This document shows, one piece after another, positions 1 through 10,981 of a DNA stretch of 64,000 nucleotides; the stretch's first letter is position 1, and the number at the start of each line of letters is the position of its first letter. The notes under the pieces are model-generated. The model did not search any database. It saw only the letters and a program-made list of their open reading frames with translations, and had not been told where the DNA came from. Source of the stretch: Amphimedon queenslandica (lineage: Eukaryota > Porifera > Demospongiae > Haplosclerida > Niphatidae); assembly GCF_000090795.2 (NCBI RefSeq), contig NW_003546251.1, positions 591,145 to 655,144 of the forward strand, written 5' to 3'. Both the position numbers and the translations under genes were made by a program.

Positions 1-1
1 G

Positions 2-649
2 AAATCAGGCTATGTTTGGGCTGCCAATGGTTGGGACAGCACAATAAAAATTTATGACAGAGCTGGAGCAATAGCACAGCAGTTTAACCAAAGTGTTAGA
101 CCCAACTATCCCATTTGTTTCACAAGCATTGGTACATATGTGGTAATCAACTCTAATCCAAAAGAATATGTTGTGGCTGAAGATTATTTGGAAGGAGTCT
201 TTATGAAATGGTGCAATAACTATGGCTATATATCTCCCAAAGCTATGTCTGAGCACATCATGATGCCAGCATTTGTTCACTGGAGTTGGCTGTATACAAG
301 TGGGCAAGAAATGGTGTGTGATTTACAGGGAACTCGTGATGAAAATGGCTATCACTTGACTGATCCTGTAATCCTCTCACTTAACAATACATATGGTGAG
401 ACAGACATGGGAATAGAGGGTATGGCCATGTTTTTCATGAACCATCAATGCAATAGTATCTGTAGAGGATGGAGGAGACCTCATTGGGAGTCCTTTATAG
501 GAAAGATTCCAAGAGAAACATTAGCAGCGTGTCAACTTATGCAGAGTCAAGTCAATAATGCCACTTCCTACAGGTTCGAGATGAAATTCCCTCCATCAAC
601 TAAAGATATCGTTAAAAGAGTGTTCCTTCAAATTGCTCAAGCTCAATAA
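2..649 (+). CDS. alpha-kinase domain protein, copy A (5' end outside window)
   Basis: This is the C-terminal part of an atypical alpha-kinase (MHCK/eEF2K/TRPM7-type fold), a serine/threonine protein kinase. The open frame enters from the left edge with no start codon in view; TAA is at 647-649. Visible hallmarks, in order: YVVAEDYLEG; AFVHWSW, carrying the zinc-ligand His; MVCDLQGTRDENG, the catalytic Asp segment; LTDPVILS; YGETDMGIEGM, the Gly-rich loop; and FFMNHQCNSIC, the His/Cys zinc motif that ends alpha-kinase domains. The ATP-binding Lys region lies outside the window. It is a close tandem paralogue of the gene at 1688-2711. An AATAAA lies at about 823. The substrate cannot be told from sequence. 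Family assignment is firm; full-length architecture is unknown. Confidence 0.85.
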   Translation, partial: KSGYVWAANGWDSTIKIYDRAGAIAQQFNQSVRPNYPICFTSIGTYVVINSNPKEYVVAEDYLEGVFMKWCNNYGYISPKAMSEHIMMPAFVHWSWLYTSGQEMVCDLQGTRDENGYHLTDPVILSLNNTYGETDMGIEGMAMFFMNHQCNSICRGWRRPHWESFIGKIPRETLAACQLMQSQVNNATSYRFEMKFPPSTKDIVKRVFLQIAQAQ

Positions 650-870
650 GAGTTCAACTAATCATATTATTATTCATTAAACTAATCATTTAACATATCA
701 TTATTTTTATGTGCTATTTATGAACAAACTGATTTTTGGTGTGATTCTGATATTAAAATAATAGTTTCATTTTTATGCAGACTCAAGACGTTATGAATTA
801 AATGTAACAGTGTGCATATATCAATAAACTAAAGGCTAATGATTATAATTAATACATTTCATAACTAACA

Positions 871-1003
871 TCATGATTTATTGTCTCTTAATATATTTTG
901 AAAGTTTATATTGATATCCAGTTTTATAACCAAGCATTATTAACCAAGCATTATAGGCAAGCATTAGAGTTTCCATCCTATCCCATGCCTGCTCTATGGT
1001 GGC
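871..1003. repeat. duplicated 3' flank plus truncated copy of an adducin-like exon
   Basis: Bases 871-932 closely match 2792-2854, the flank downstream of kinase copy B. Bases 955-1003 match 3136-3183, which is part of an exon of the minus-strand adducin-like gene, including the run CTATCCCATGCCTGCTCTAT. The copy breaks off at about 1004 and has lost its splice sites, so it is a pseudogene fragment. It indicates that a block containing the kinase and part of its convergent neighbour was duplicated in tandem. A shorter direct repeat (720-777 with 1006-1062) lies beside it. Confidence 0.8.
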
Positions 1004-1229
1004 ATATGAATAGACTGATTTTTGGTATGACTTTTAATATTAAAGTAATTAGTTTCATTCTGTACCATAATAATGATAAATACAATACAGTTGTACTTGT
1101 TTAAGTTGTTTTATCACATGATTTAGTAAAATTTTTGATTTTGGTAAATTAGTTTTTCACTACCAAGCAAGCTCTTGACTGAGCAGCATTTTGATCATTA
1201 TTATTATGATAACAGTAGGATCACACAAT

Positions 1230-1636
1230 GCATAACTTCCTGCCACATCAGCAATACTTAAAATAGCATGATGTATCTAATTTTAGCAACAATTTCAGTC
1301 AGCAGCAGTGGCTACTGAGAACACACACTATAAAACATTACACCCTGTCAGGCTATCAAGTGCAACCATGTTAATGTTTTGATACTTCATTATAAATATC
1401 ATTAATGAAATAACTATAGCAACAAAAACAACTGGGGATTATTGTTAATATGATAGTGGATATAATGTTTTAAAGTGGGTGTATCAACAGTATACATGCA
1501 TACAAGAGTAGATAATAATTATCCACTCTTGATGCATGTTATTTCTACATAGCAACTGCTGACTAAGATGTTAATTGTTACTATAATTAGAAACCTTATG
1601 CTATTCTAAGCATTTCTGATGTGCAGGAAGTTATGC
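1230..1636. mobile_element. MITE-like non-coding element with inverted ends
   Basis: About 400 bp with no credible ORF, bounded by imperfect inverted repeats of about 22 bp: 1230-1251 pairs with 1615-1636, around the core GCAGGAAGTTATGC. A second inner pair (around 1299-1318 with 1545-1563, GTCAGCAG... ending near GCTA) and a central stem-loop at about 1490-1541 (CATGCATAcAAGAGTAG with its complement) continue the symmetry. This suggests a foldback or MITE-type element. No clear target-site duplication was found, so mobility is inferred. Confidence 0.5.
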
Positions 1637-1687
1637 GGCACTAGCTGCAACTATTTTTAGGTTAATTTCCCAAATTTAAATACAGGC

Positions 1688-2711
1688 ATGTTACTACCTT
1701 TAGTTGGTGTTTGTGGGAGTGTACCTGGGAAATCCCCAGGGAAAGTACCTGGGAAAGTACCTAGGAATTACCCTTCTATGACTGAAGCCTATAAAAAGGC
1801 AGCCAGACAGCTGAAAGTGCCAAGTGGACTTCAGGGTAACTTTAGAAAAGTCTATGGATTGGGACAATCTGTCACGTGTTTCTGTAGTAGCATCAGGTCC
1901 AAATGGATCCAGTATTTCATTTCAATGTACACACTTTGCAGAAGGACGGTTTCGCTATGCTCACAAGGGTATAAAATGGGCTCAACAATGGACAACTTCA
2001 TGGAATAGTACACCTAAGTTTGAGAAGCTGTGTGTTGTTAAAAAGATGAAGTCAGGAGCAGTGTTCATTCCAACAGCTTGGGATTGCACATTGAAAATTT
2101 ATGACAGAGCTAGAACACTAGCACAGCAGTTCAAAAAAGAGGTAGATTTTCCTGTAAATCTACATTTTACTGATGTCAGTAGATATACAGTGGACTGTGG
2201 TTTATTTATGCAACCTGAATATGTTGTTGCGGAAGATTACTTACAAGGAAAGTTTTTAAAATGGTGCAGCAACTATGGGTACATATCTCCTGAGGCTAAA
2301 TCTGACGATGCCATTATGCCAGCATTTGTTCACTGGAGCTGGGTACACACTAAAGGGCAGGAAATGGTGTGCGATCTTCAAGGAACTCGTGATGAAAATG
2401 GCTATTATTTGACCGACCCTGTAATCCTCTCACTCAACAATAAATATGGTGAGACAGACGTGGGAATAGAGGGAATGGCCATGTTTTTCATGAATCATAA
2501 ATGCAATGATATTTGTAAAAGATGGAGGAGGCCTCGTTCGGAGTCCTTCAAAGGAAAGATTTCAAGAGAAACATTAGCAGCTTGTAAGCATATGCAGGAT
2601 GATGTCAATAACGGCACTTCATTCACATCGGATATGAAGTTCACTCAAACAATTAAAGATATTGTTAAAAAAGTGTTCCTTCGAATTGCTGAAGCTCAGG
2701 AACTAAGTTAA
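1688..2711 (+). pseudogene. alpha-kinase domain protein, copy B, apparent 1-nt frameshift
   Basis: Paralogue of the gene ending at 649, covering a nearly complete alpha-kinase domain. Visible features: FAEGRFRYAHKG (N-lobe strands); CVVKKMKSGAVF (ATP-site Lys); AFVHWSWVHT; MVCDLQGTRDENG; LTDPVILS; YGETDVGIEGM; FFMNHKCNDIC. The stop is at 2709-2711. An ATG at 1688 opens a frame ending ...ARQLKVPSGLQ, while the kinase frame begins just after it (LEKSMDWDNLSRV). The two join smoothly if one G of the GGG at 1834-1836 is removed. No GT-AG intron I could find reconciles the frames. It may be a young pseudogene, a sequencing error, or a normal gene whose first exon I have misplaced. The domain downstream is intact, so function cannot be excluded. 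Confidence 0.6.
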
Positions 2712-2894
2712 CTTAGACTAAAACTTAAATAATTTTTAGAACAATTTATAATGTACATGAAAACTATTTTTTATAATTAATTATTTAAAGACATTATGAT
2801 TTATTGTCTCTTAATATATTTTGAGAGTTTATATTGATATCCAGTTTTATAACCCTACAGAACAATCACGACACATATATCATACAGCTATACA

Positions 2895-4074
2895 TTAAGA
2901 CAATGTTACCTTTCTATCCAGTAGCCTCATATTAGCCTCAAAGCTCATCAGTCCAGGCTCAGTTACAACCATCCCTACCTCTTCATCAGTCACCTTTCGA
3001 GTTTTCTCAACTACTTCATCACTGAGTAAAATCAAATTACCAATGCCAGCACTCATTGCCTTCACCTATCACAAAAAAAAAATTTTAACTGTAAATATCT
3101 AAACTACATAGGACACAGTATACCTGTGATTCACAGGCAAGCATTAGAGTCTCAATCCTATCCCATGCCTGCTCTATGGTGGCCCCCATTGCCAAGAGTC
3201 CATGATTACGTAGGATCATGATATTGTTCACGGGACCAAGATCAGCAGCAAGATCTTCTCTTTCTTTACTGTCGACAGAGATCCCTTGACAATCGTGATA
3301 TGACACTTCACCAATCTGGAATGGATAAAAGTCAAGTAACATTTATATAGCATTATAACTAACAAAAAACAAAATGCATAAAACTATAAGACAAATGGTA
3401 AACATTGAACTATAATCTCAACAATAATTCTGCCCATCAATGCAGTGTGGATGAGTAGTGTACTTACACTAGGAGCAGCAGCCTCCAGTGAAAGAGGGAG
3501 CAGTCCACATTTCATGGCACCAACTGCAATCCCTGCTCCTGTATGCACATGAATGATGCACTTGATATCCTTCCTTGCTGCATGAATTGCCGAATGTATA
3601 ACAAAGCCGGTATGTGGTACACCAAGGTCAGTAGTTCCAGGATCAATCACTTTACCGTCTAGATCAACCTTCACTAGACTAGCAGCAGTTACTTCAGAGT
3701 AAAAGAGTCCGAATGGATTGAGGAGGAAGTGATCGTCTTCTCCTGGAGCTCTGAGCTGTAATCATACAACATTGCTTCCATTAAAACAGAGCGTGAAGAT
3801 GAAAAATGTATTGCAACAGTATAATGATAATGATAATATGTAATATACATTATATTAAATCATGATGCTATTTTTAGAAAAAACATTACATAATTAAAAA
3901 TTGATTACAACTGACTGAAATATGATTATAAATCCCCTGTGTCCAGTTATTCATGTCAACTAAGCGATAAACTGATGCCAGCTTACACCTAGCTTCCTTC
4001 TCTTCCTGAGAATACTTGCAATCTGAGCCAGAAAGGTCATCAATAGGGATAATAGAGGAATTAGTTGCAGCCAT
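2895..4074 (-). CDS. short adducin-head / class II aldolase-fold protein
   Basis: Four exons on the minus strand (4074-3916, 3755-3468, 3315-3124, 3065-2895) give a 269-aa protein made of little more than the adducin N-terminal (class II aldolase) fold. ATG at 4074-4072 reads [10 protein letters not shown]. Family motifs: [47 protein letters not shown], and [11 protein letters not shown]. The HxH pair (HVH) and the later NHG histidine correspond to the three zinc ligands of class II aldolases, and all are kept. Vertebrate adducins also keep such residues without known activity, so catalysis is uncertain. The neck and tail of true adducins are missing. It sits 121 bp downstream of the full-length paralogue on the same strand. 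The last codons (KVTLS) follow a possible donor (AAG/GTAACA), so a further exon is possible. Confidence 0.8.
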
Positions 4075-4195
4075 GTTTGCTGGGGTCAAGAAATTATTCC
4101 AATTAAATATTTTCTATAAATAGATTTATTATGGTAGATTTAATACTAAAATTCAATAATAAAAAACATTAATATTTTTGCAAATTCAATGCTGT

Positions 4196-7020
4196 TTAAA
4201 TAATGTTTCTCAACAACTTTGGAGATTGAACCAAATTCTTTGATAGTTTCTCAACCGACTCTCCAGTTGATTGTGCAACCTGCTCCGCAGTATGAATCAC
4301 TTTATCTAACCCTTTCAATTTCTTAGTAAACTCATCATCATCATTCACATCAATATCACCACTGGTCAATGTAGACTTATTTTTGATGCTACCATTACTG
4401 CTTAGACTTGCCATAGAAGAAGATGAGCTGGAATGAGCTCCTTGCTGCTGCTGTTTCTTCTTCATATGTGATGCGAGTCTTTCTGCTGACTGGCCAGTTG
4501 ACCTTGCAACAACTTGAGCCTTCACTTTAACTTTATCTAGCCTTCCATTAATATCCCTTGGCTGCCAAGAAGGTGAGGCAGGAGGAGATCCAGTAGAAGT
4601 AGAAGAGGAGGAGGAGCTGGGACGTAATCTCCTTGACCAGCTTGCTGCAGCAGGCTCATTATCAGCACTGCTTGAGATTTGACCTTCTGGTGGAGAAGAA
4701 TCATCATCAGGAGAGACATAACTAACATGAGGATTAAACTGAACTCTCTCCATGAAGTGAGGCTGCTTCTTTACTTTACTACCAGGATCAGATGATGGAA
4801 CTACTGAATGACTGACTAAAGAAATTGCAGGAGAAGAAAACACTTTAGTACTTGATGATGGAATATGCAACATGGCTACACTGCTTGCTGGGAAAGAGTA
4901 TGTCATACTAGATGATTGTGTCAAAGATGCAGGAGATTGAGTTGCACTAAAAGATTGTGGAAAATACGAGCTAGAGCTAGCAGTAAGAATAGATGCTGGT
5001 GGATGTAATGTAGGAAATGGTTGAGGATGAGAGAATGATGTTGTCTGTCCACTGGTGAATGGAAGAGATACTTCAGAGGTTAATGAATTGGTTACTGGTG
5101 CATGCAGTGGTGCAGTGAGAGTTGATACTGGATAATGCAAAGGTAAAGCTGGCCCACTACTAAATGAAGGAGGGGCAGTCAATTGTGGTGAATATACTAA
5201 TGGAGCTCGTTCAGCAATTGATGCTACTACTGGTTGACTTGTCAACTGGAACAATGGCTGACTAGTTGACGGAAGAATTGGTTGAGGTTGACTGGTTGAA
5301 AGTTGTGCTGGAACATGCTGACGATTTTTAGTACTCTTCCTAAAACCTATTGGACTGCTGTCAGCTATTCTATTATCTAAGAAGCTCCATTCATTTGATG
5401 CTGTTGGCTCTGAATGCAGCCCTTGACCCTGTGGCATATTTCCTATTCTAGTAGGTGTCATCACAGGCATGCTCTGATGCATAGAAGTAGAAGAATGACC
5501 AGTTACATACATACCCGGCATTGCCTATCATTTTAATGAATTAAAATTAATGCAATTACCAAAAGACTCACTTGAAACTGAGAGTTCCTCTCATAGTAAG
5601 CTTGCTGCTCTTGCTTTCTTTCTTCACGTATTCTGTTTATCTCTTTTCTTATGTTATTAGACAAAATTTTAAGCTCTTCGTCCTTTGTTCTTGACTTTGG
5701 AAAATCATCTCTTTCACCTTTAGAAATTTTCTGTCTTTTATAAGGATAGCCAGTATCGTATCCCTATACAATTATAATTATTAAAACTATATATTATGTC
5801 TTCACCAAGTGGTCAAGTAATCTCATCATAGCTTCAAACTCTAATTCATAATTCTCAGCATTAATCTCTTTGTTTCTGATAGCAAATTCTCTAACAGAAT
5901 CATCCCTGATAACTAATGCAAAGTCCCGTCCAGCCGAAAGTGTTTGAACCTTTATAATTATAATAATAATATTAAATACTTAAATAATTATGCCCACCTG
6001 AATTTCACAAGCTCTCATGACATTGTAACAGATGCTAAAGGCTTCCTCAACTGTTCTACCCATTGCAAGAAGGCCTTGATTATGCAGAAACAATACCTTA
6101 TTCACCGGGCCAAGATCAGTTAAAAGCTGTCTTTTGTTCATGTCGTTCATAATATTATCGGTATATTTATGATAAGACACTCTGCCCACCTAATAATTGA
6201 TAATAATATGCAACTTATGTGAACTATAATTCACTCACTTTCATTGATTCTTGACTAAGTTGCATCAGTCCACATCTCATGGCAGATACAGCTGCTCCAG
6301 CTATTGCATTTACATGTACAATACATCTTACATCAGGCCTGGCAGAGTATATGACTGAATGTAGAGCAAAACCTTCTTTATTGATACCCAATTGAGTAGA
6401 TCCTTGATCAACTATAGAACCATTGGAGTCAACTTTGACAAGATTAGAGGCAGTCACTTCAGAGCAATGAAGACCAAATGCATTCGTAAGATAGCAATTT
6501 ATCTCACCAGGCAAGAAAAACTATAAATTATTAATATTGGGTATATATATGCATATAAAACATTGATTAGGTAACTAACTGTAATGTGGTCATAGATTAA
6601 CTGAGACCAGCCAAATCTTTCAACAAGCCTGTACAATGATGCCAACTTGCAACGAGCAATCCTCTCATGCATGCTGTATTCATCCCCTACTGCTCCCTTT
6701 AAATCATTAATAGGTCGAACTTTGAACCCTACAGAGGCTCCAGCATATGAGAGAGGTGGTATAGATTGATGAGGTATTTCTGGTGGAGCTGGTAAGACAT
6801 TTTCTTGTAGTTTACGGAGTGCTTTTTGCTTTTGTCTGCTTTTTGAAGACCCAGCAACATGATCTTTTAGTATATCCTCTAGTTTTTCTTTAAATAGCTG
6901 CTTTGAGAGAATACTAGTCACTGGCCGGTTCTTTTGCAGTTTCTGTATCTCTCTTTGAATTGAAATTGGCCTCTTTGGGTTAGAACTGTAGAGCCAATCC
7001 ATTGAAGGCTCTTCTTCCAT
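4196..7020 (-). CDS. adducin-like membrane-skeleton protein
   Basis: Six exons (7020-6580, 6520-6239, 6189-5998, 5949-5806, 5763-5572, 5524-4196) read through in phase to 859 aa. Residues about 1-145 are an adducin-type N-terminus (IARCKLASLYRLVERFGWSQ, IYDHIT). Residues 148-430 are the head (AFGLHCSEVTASNLVKVD, GLLAMGRTVEEAF) and neck (GYDTGYPYKR, then a charged helix rich in RKEINRIREERKQEQQ). The last exon encodes a long Ser/Pro/Thr/Gln-rich disordered tail ending EKLSKNLVQSPKLLRNII. Adducins cap and bundle actin and recruit spectrin in the cortex. The Lys-rich MARCKS-like tail motif of vertebrate adducins is not seen. Two of three aldolase metal ligands are changed (HVN for HxH, NQG for NHG), fitting a structural role. 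It is divergent from the GPAT gene. Confidence 0.85.
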
Positions 7021-7189
7021 TTTGTTTATGTTTACAGTTTGAACAAAAAGCCAACGCCCACATGCTGCACAAATGGGAGGGGCTCATTAAGTAGGCGCGG
7101 CTCATAAAACTTATAAATAGGCGGGGCTAAGTCTAGATCTCGTGCGTGCTGCTGCATGGCCATGGAGGAGCAGAAGAGAAAAACAACCA
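7021..7189. promoter_or_regulatory. shared divergent promoter, adducin-like / GPAT
   Basis: Only 169 bp separate the two divergent start codons, so both promoters must lie here or inside the first exons. The interval contains a TATA-like TTATAAATAG at about 7111-7120 on the plus strand and repeated AGGCGGGGCT/AGGCGCGGCT-like GC boxes at about 7092-7127. Elements were judged by eye only. Confidence 0.45.
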
Positions 7190-8007
7190 ATGGGTTTCAC
7201 TTTAGTGAGTTCTCCAGCAAGAGAAAGCACTCTGGAGACCCAAAGAGAAAGAATGGATCCACTAGATGGTCAGGAGAAGCCGGGCAGCAGCATTCCCGCT
7301 ACAAAAGAAAGATGGATCAGCCACAAGACAAGGTATGAACATGTCTATATCTTTAGTTTACTATTTTTACATTCTTTTAACAAAGCCTCTGGTCTCTTTC
7401 CCGGCCTCTAAGACATTCACACCTTCCCTTGGTTTCAGTTTAAATCAGAACGGAGGGCTGGGGCTCAGCAGAACACAGAGTTTGCATTACTCCTGCTCAA
7501 ACTGCCTACCATCTCAAACAAGAGTGAGTTCCATTAAATTCGACAAATTGTTGGTGGGTGTTGTGTTTATTTTTTAATTGTCTTGAGTAGAAATTTTAAT
7601 TTGATTTTATAATTTAATTGTCTAATAAATACCATTGTAAATGTAGTATTTTAATTTATTGTCGTGTACTTGTAATTACATGCCACATGGTCTTAGCACT
7701 ATTCCTACTCCAATAAACAGGTTTTGTGTGATATGTTTGTTGCTGAATGCCGAACAGTGTCACTGGGCTCAACCATTATAACAATACCTCAATGGAAATT
7801 TGGTTTTTAAAGCTCTTATGTCCAGTGCATGTGTACTTCATGTGTCTGGCATGCATGTTATGACACTGTGTTAGCTCATGTAGTAGGCCACTTGGCATAT
7901 AAATATCTTTGTTTGTTGACTGTTTGGCATTAGTTTGTTATCAATCGACGTAAGGCGCAAATCTCTTCCTTTTCCTCCTCCTCTCTCTCTCTCTCTCTCA
8001 CTCTCTC

Positions 8008-8056
<49 letters not shown>

Positions 8057-10940
8057 TTCTCTCTCTCTCTCAGAATGAATTCATTGATTTGGAATATTAT
8101 GGAGCTGGTCTGATTGATATTCTAACTATCGACAGAGGCTCAGTCAGGTATGGCCAGATGTGTATCTTTTACTTAACAAATACTACTTCCATTATTAATC
8201 TTTCTTTGTCTATTCTCCTATTCTCCTTCAGTGGTTTGGCTGGTTGGATGGCACCTACATTAACATGGACTCTCACTAATACAGTGATACCACTAGCCAA
8301 CCCAAAGAAAGAAACACTTGAGTCACAAAGGTCAGTAGTTAGTGGAGATTTGTTTTCACAGCTGCTAGCAATCAATGAGTACTCACATTGTTCAAAATGC
8401 ATGGATATTATTATTATCATTATTATTATACTTACGCATGCATGGTTCATTTTTTGTTCACAACAGAGTTCAAACAGCTATAAGTGACTCTGCAAAGCTC
8501 TCAATGGACGATGACGATAAAAGTTAGTGTGTTAGTTGTATGTTAACATGGAATCAATTATGCATTTGTTTAGTAGTGCATGTTGTGTTAATGGTGTGTT
8601 AATGGTGTGTTAATGTTGCATTAATGCCTTGTTGTAGTGTCAGAGGCTGTGGCACTCAAGAAGCAAGAGAGAAGAGCTAAATCTATCCTTGACACAATGT
8701 CAGGAGCTGTTTCTACTACTATATTAAGGTTAGAATCACCCTATACAATTTAATACTACTTTTCTTTATTCTCTATTTCTACTTTCTTTATTCTGTCATT
8801 ATAGGATGGCTAATTATACACTACTTTGGGTTCTAAGACGATTATTTAGACATTTTTATCTACAGAGAAGTCACGTGAAGATGCTAAAAGATGCACAAGA
8901 AGTTATAGCTCATTTTTGAAAATTAAAAATTAATCTCCATAATTATTTTTAAAATAGAGAGGTGTTCCTATAATATTTCTTCCATGTCACAAGAGTCATA
9001 TTGATTATATATTAATGTCTATCGCATTAATTAACATTGGTATCAAAGTAAGTATATATCGTATTATATTATTATCGTTTTTCCTTTTCCCTCATTCCCT
9101 CTCTTTTAATCTCTTTTCTTTCCTTAATACAGGTCCCTCATATAGCTGCAGGAGATAATCTCAATATTCCAGTATTCAAGTAATATCATCAATCACTACA
9201 CTAACCTTTCTCTTCTCTATTACATAGTTACTTCATTCATCGTCTTGGGGGTTTTTTCATAAGACGTAAATTAGACACAGGCAACAAAAGGGATGACTTG
9301 TATCGGGAGTGTCTCCAGGAGTACATTGAGCAGCTGCTAAAAGCTAACCAGAACATTGAAGTGTATATTGGTAGGCATCTATATGTACAGTTATTGTACT
9401 GTGCATAGTTTTAAGTACATGTACATGTATGTACGTGATATGTTGATATTTTCAGAGGGTAGCAGAAGCAGAAGTGGTAAACCCTCTCTTCCTAAATCTG
9501 GTATCCTCTCTTATTTTGTTGAAGCTGTGAGAGATGGTAAGTACTAGACAAGGAATGAATCACAGCTCATCTCTTCTTTAGGTAGTGTTTCAGACATTTT
9601 ACTTGTTCCTGTTGGTGTTGCTTATGACAGAGTGAGTGCTGATATTAACACTGATATTAACATTGATATTAACACTGATTTTAACATTGATTTTAACACT
9701 TGATTTTCTGTAGATTGTTGAAAGGAATTTTATTCGTCATGAGCTAATGGTACAGCATTTTAAAATGATTAAAAACACTCCATCCCTTTCTCTCATTAGG
9801 GCGGTAACAAAAAGCCAGAGAATTTTTTTAAAGCACTTGGTGGGATATGGAGGATGATATCTAGTGATATTGGATGTGTTAGGCTTGATTTTGGTCAGCC
9901 CTATTCACTCCAGGCACGTCTTCCTTTTGATTCATGATTTCAACTTCTTTTTATCATTATCCCTTCTCTATATTCCCTCCTCTCTTTTTGTTTTTTTTTT
10001 GTTCTCCTCTTCCTACTATTTCAGGATTATTTGCATTCTCTTTATATTTCTAATCAACCATTGATGTCAATTATCAGTCACTCTCCTTCTTCCCCAAACT
10101 CGTCCAAACATTCCACCATCGACCGGAAGGCAGTAACTGCTCTTAGCTATCACATTGTTTATGGTAATAGAATATCTTATGATCACCCTACTCTCTATTT
10201 CTCTCTCTCTCCTTTTTAGATTTTACTCAAGTTTCAACTATAATGTCCACCAATATCGTTGGTTTTTTGTTATTAACAAAATACAGACATGTAAGCAATG
10301 AAATTCACTTCTTCTTATGTCTGCTGAATATGCATATATATTTGACTATTTGTATGTGAAAATTTATTAATTATTATTTTACCTTGCAGGGTGCTACTAT
10401 TGTACAACTCATCAATAGTTATAAATGGCTCTCTGATAGAATTGCTATCTCTGGCAGGTAAGAGACTCACATCCAGACATATAATGTATGCTACATATTC
10501 TTTTAGAGCTCTTGGTTTCTCTGGTACACCATCAGAAGCTGTTCATTATGCTTTAAACTATCTCTCTCATCTTATTACCTATGATGATTCTAATGTTGCT
10601 AGGGGCAGTGCTTCAGTTGTCAAGGGAGTTGATCCTGAGCTGTACAGAGTCGTGTGCCCCAAGTTGGACCTTCCTGACGTATTTCAACTCTCGCATCATA
10701 GCAATCAAGTCACAGTACTCTTTATGAAGGAGGCCATTACTGGTATGAACAATTGTTTTTCTATTGAAGTTAACTCTCCCTCTTTCTCTCTTGTACTTTT
10801 CTTTAGCTTGTGGGTTAGTAGCTATGCTTGAGTACGAAAGAAGATATGATCCTCCAAGTAAAGGAGAAGAGAATGAGGAGACTGTTCAGTCACCTCAATA
10901 TGTATCACAGGAAGATGTGAGTGCTGCAGCTAATGTATTG

Positions 10941-10981
<41 letters not shown>

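Noticed and set aside
898-1104. 68-codon plus-strand ORF
   Set aside because: Made of the duplicated kinase 3' flank and an antisense fragment of the adducin-like exon.
4075-4089. Extra N-terminal codons on the short adducin-like protein
   Set aside because: The frame upstream begins with TTG; the first ATG is at 4074.
7142-7189. Earlier start of GPAT in the chosen frame at 7142
   Set aside because: That codon is GTG; the first ATG in phase with exon 2 is 7190.
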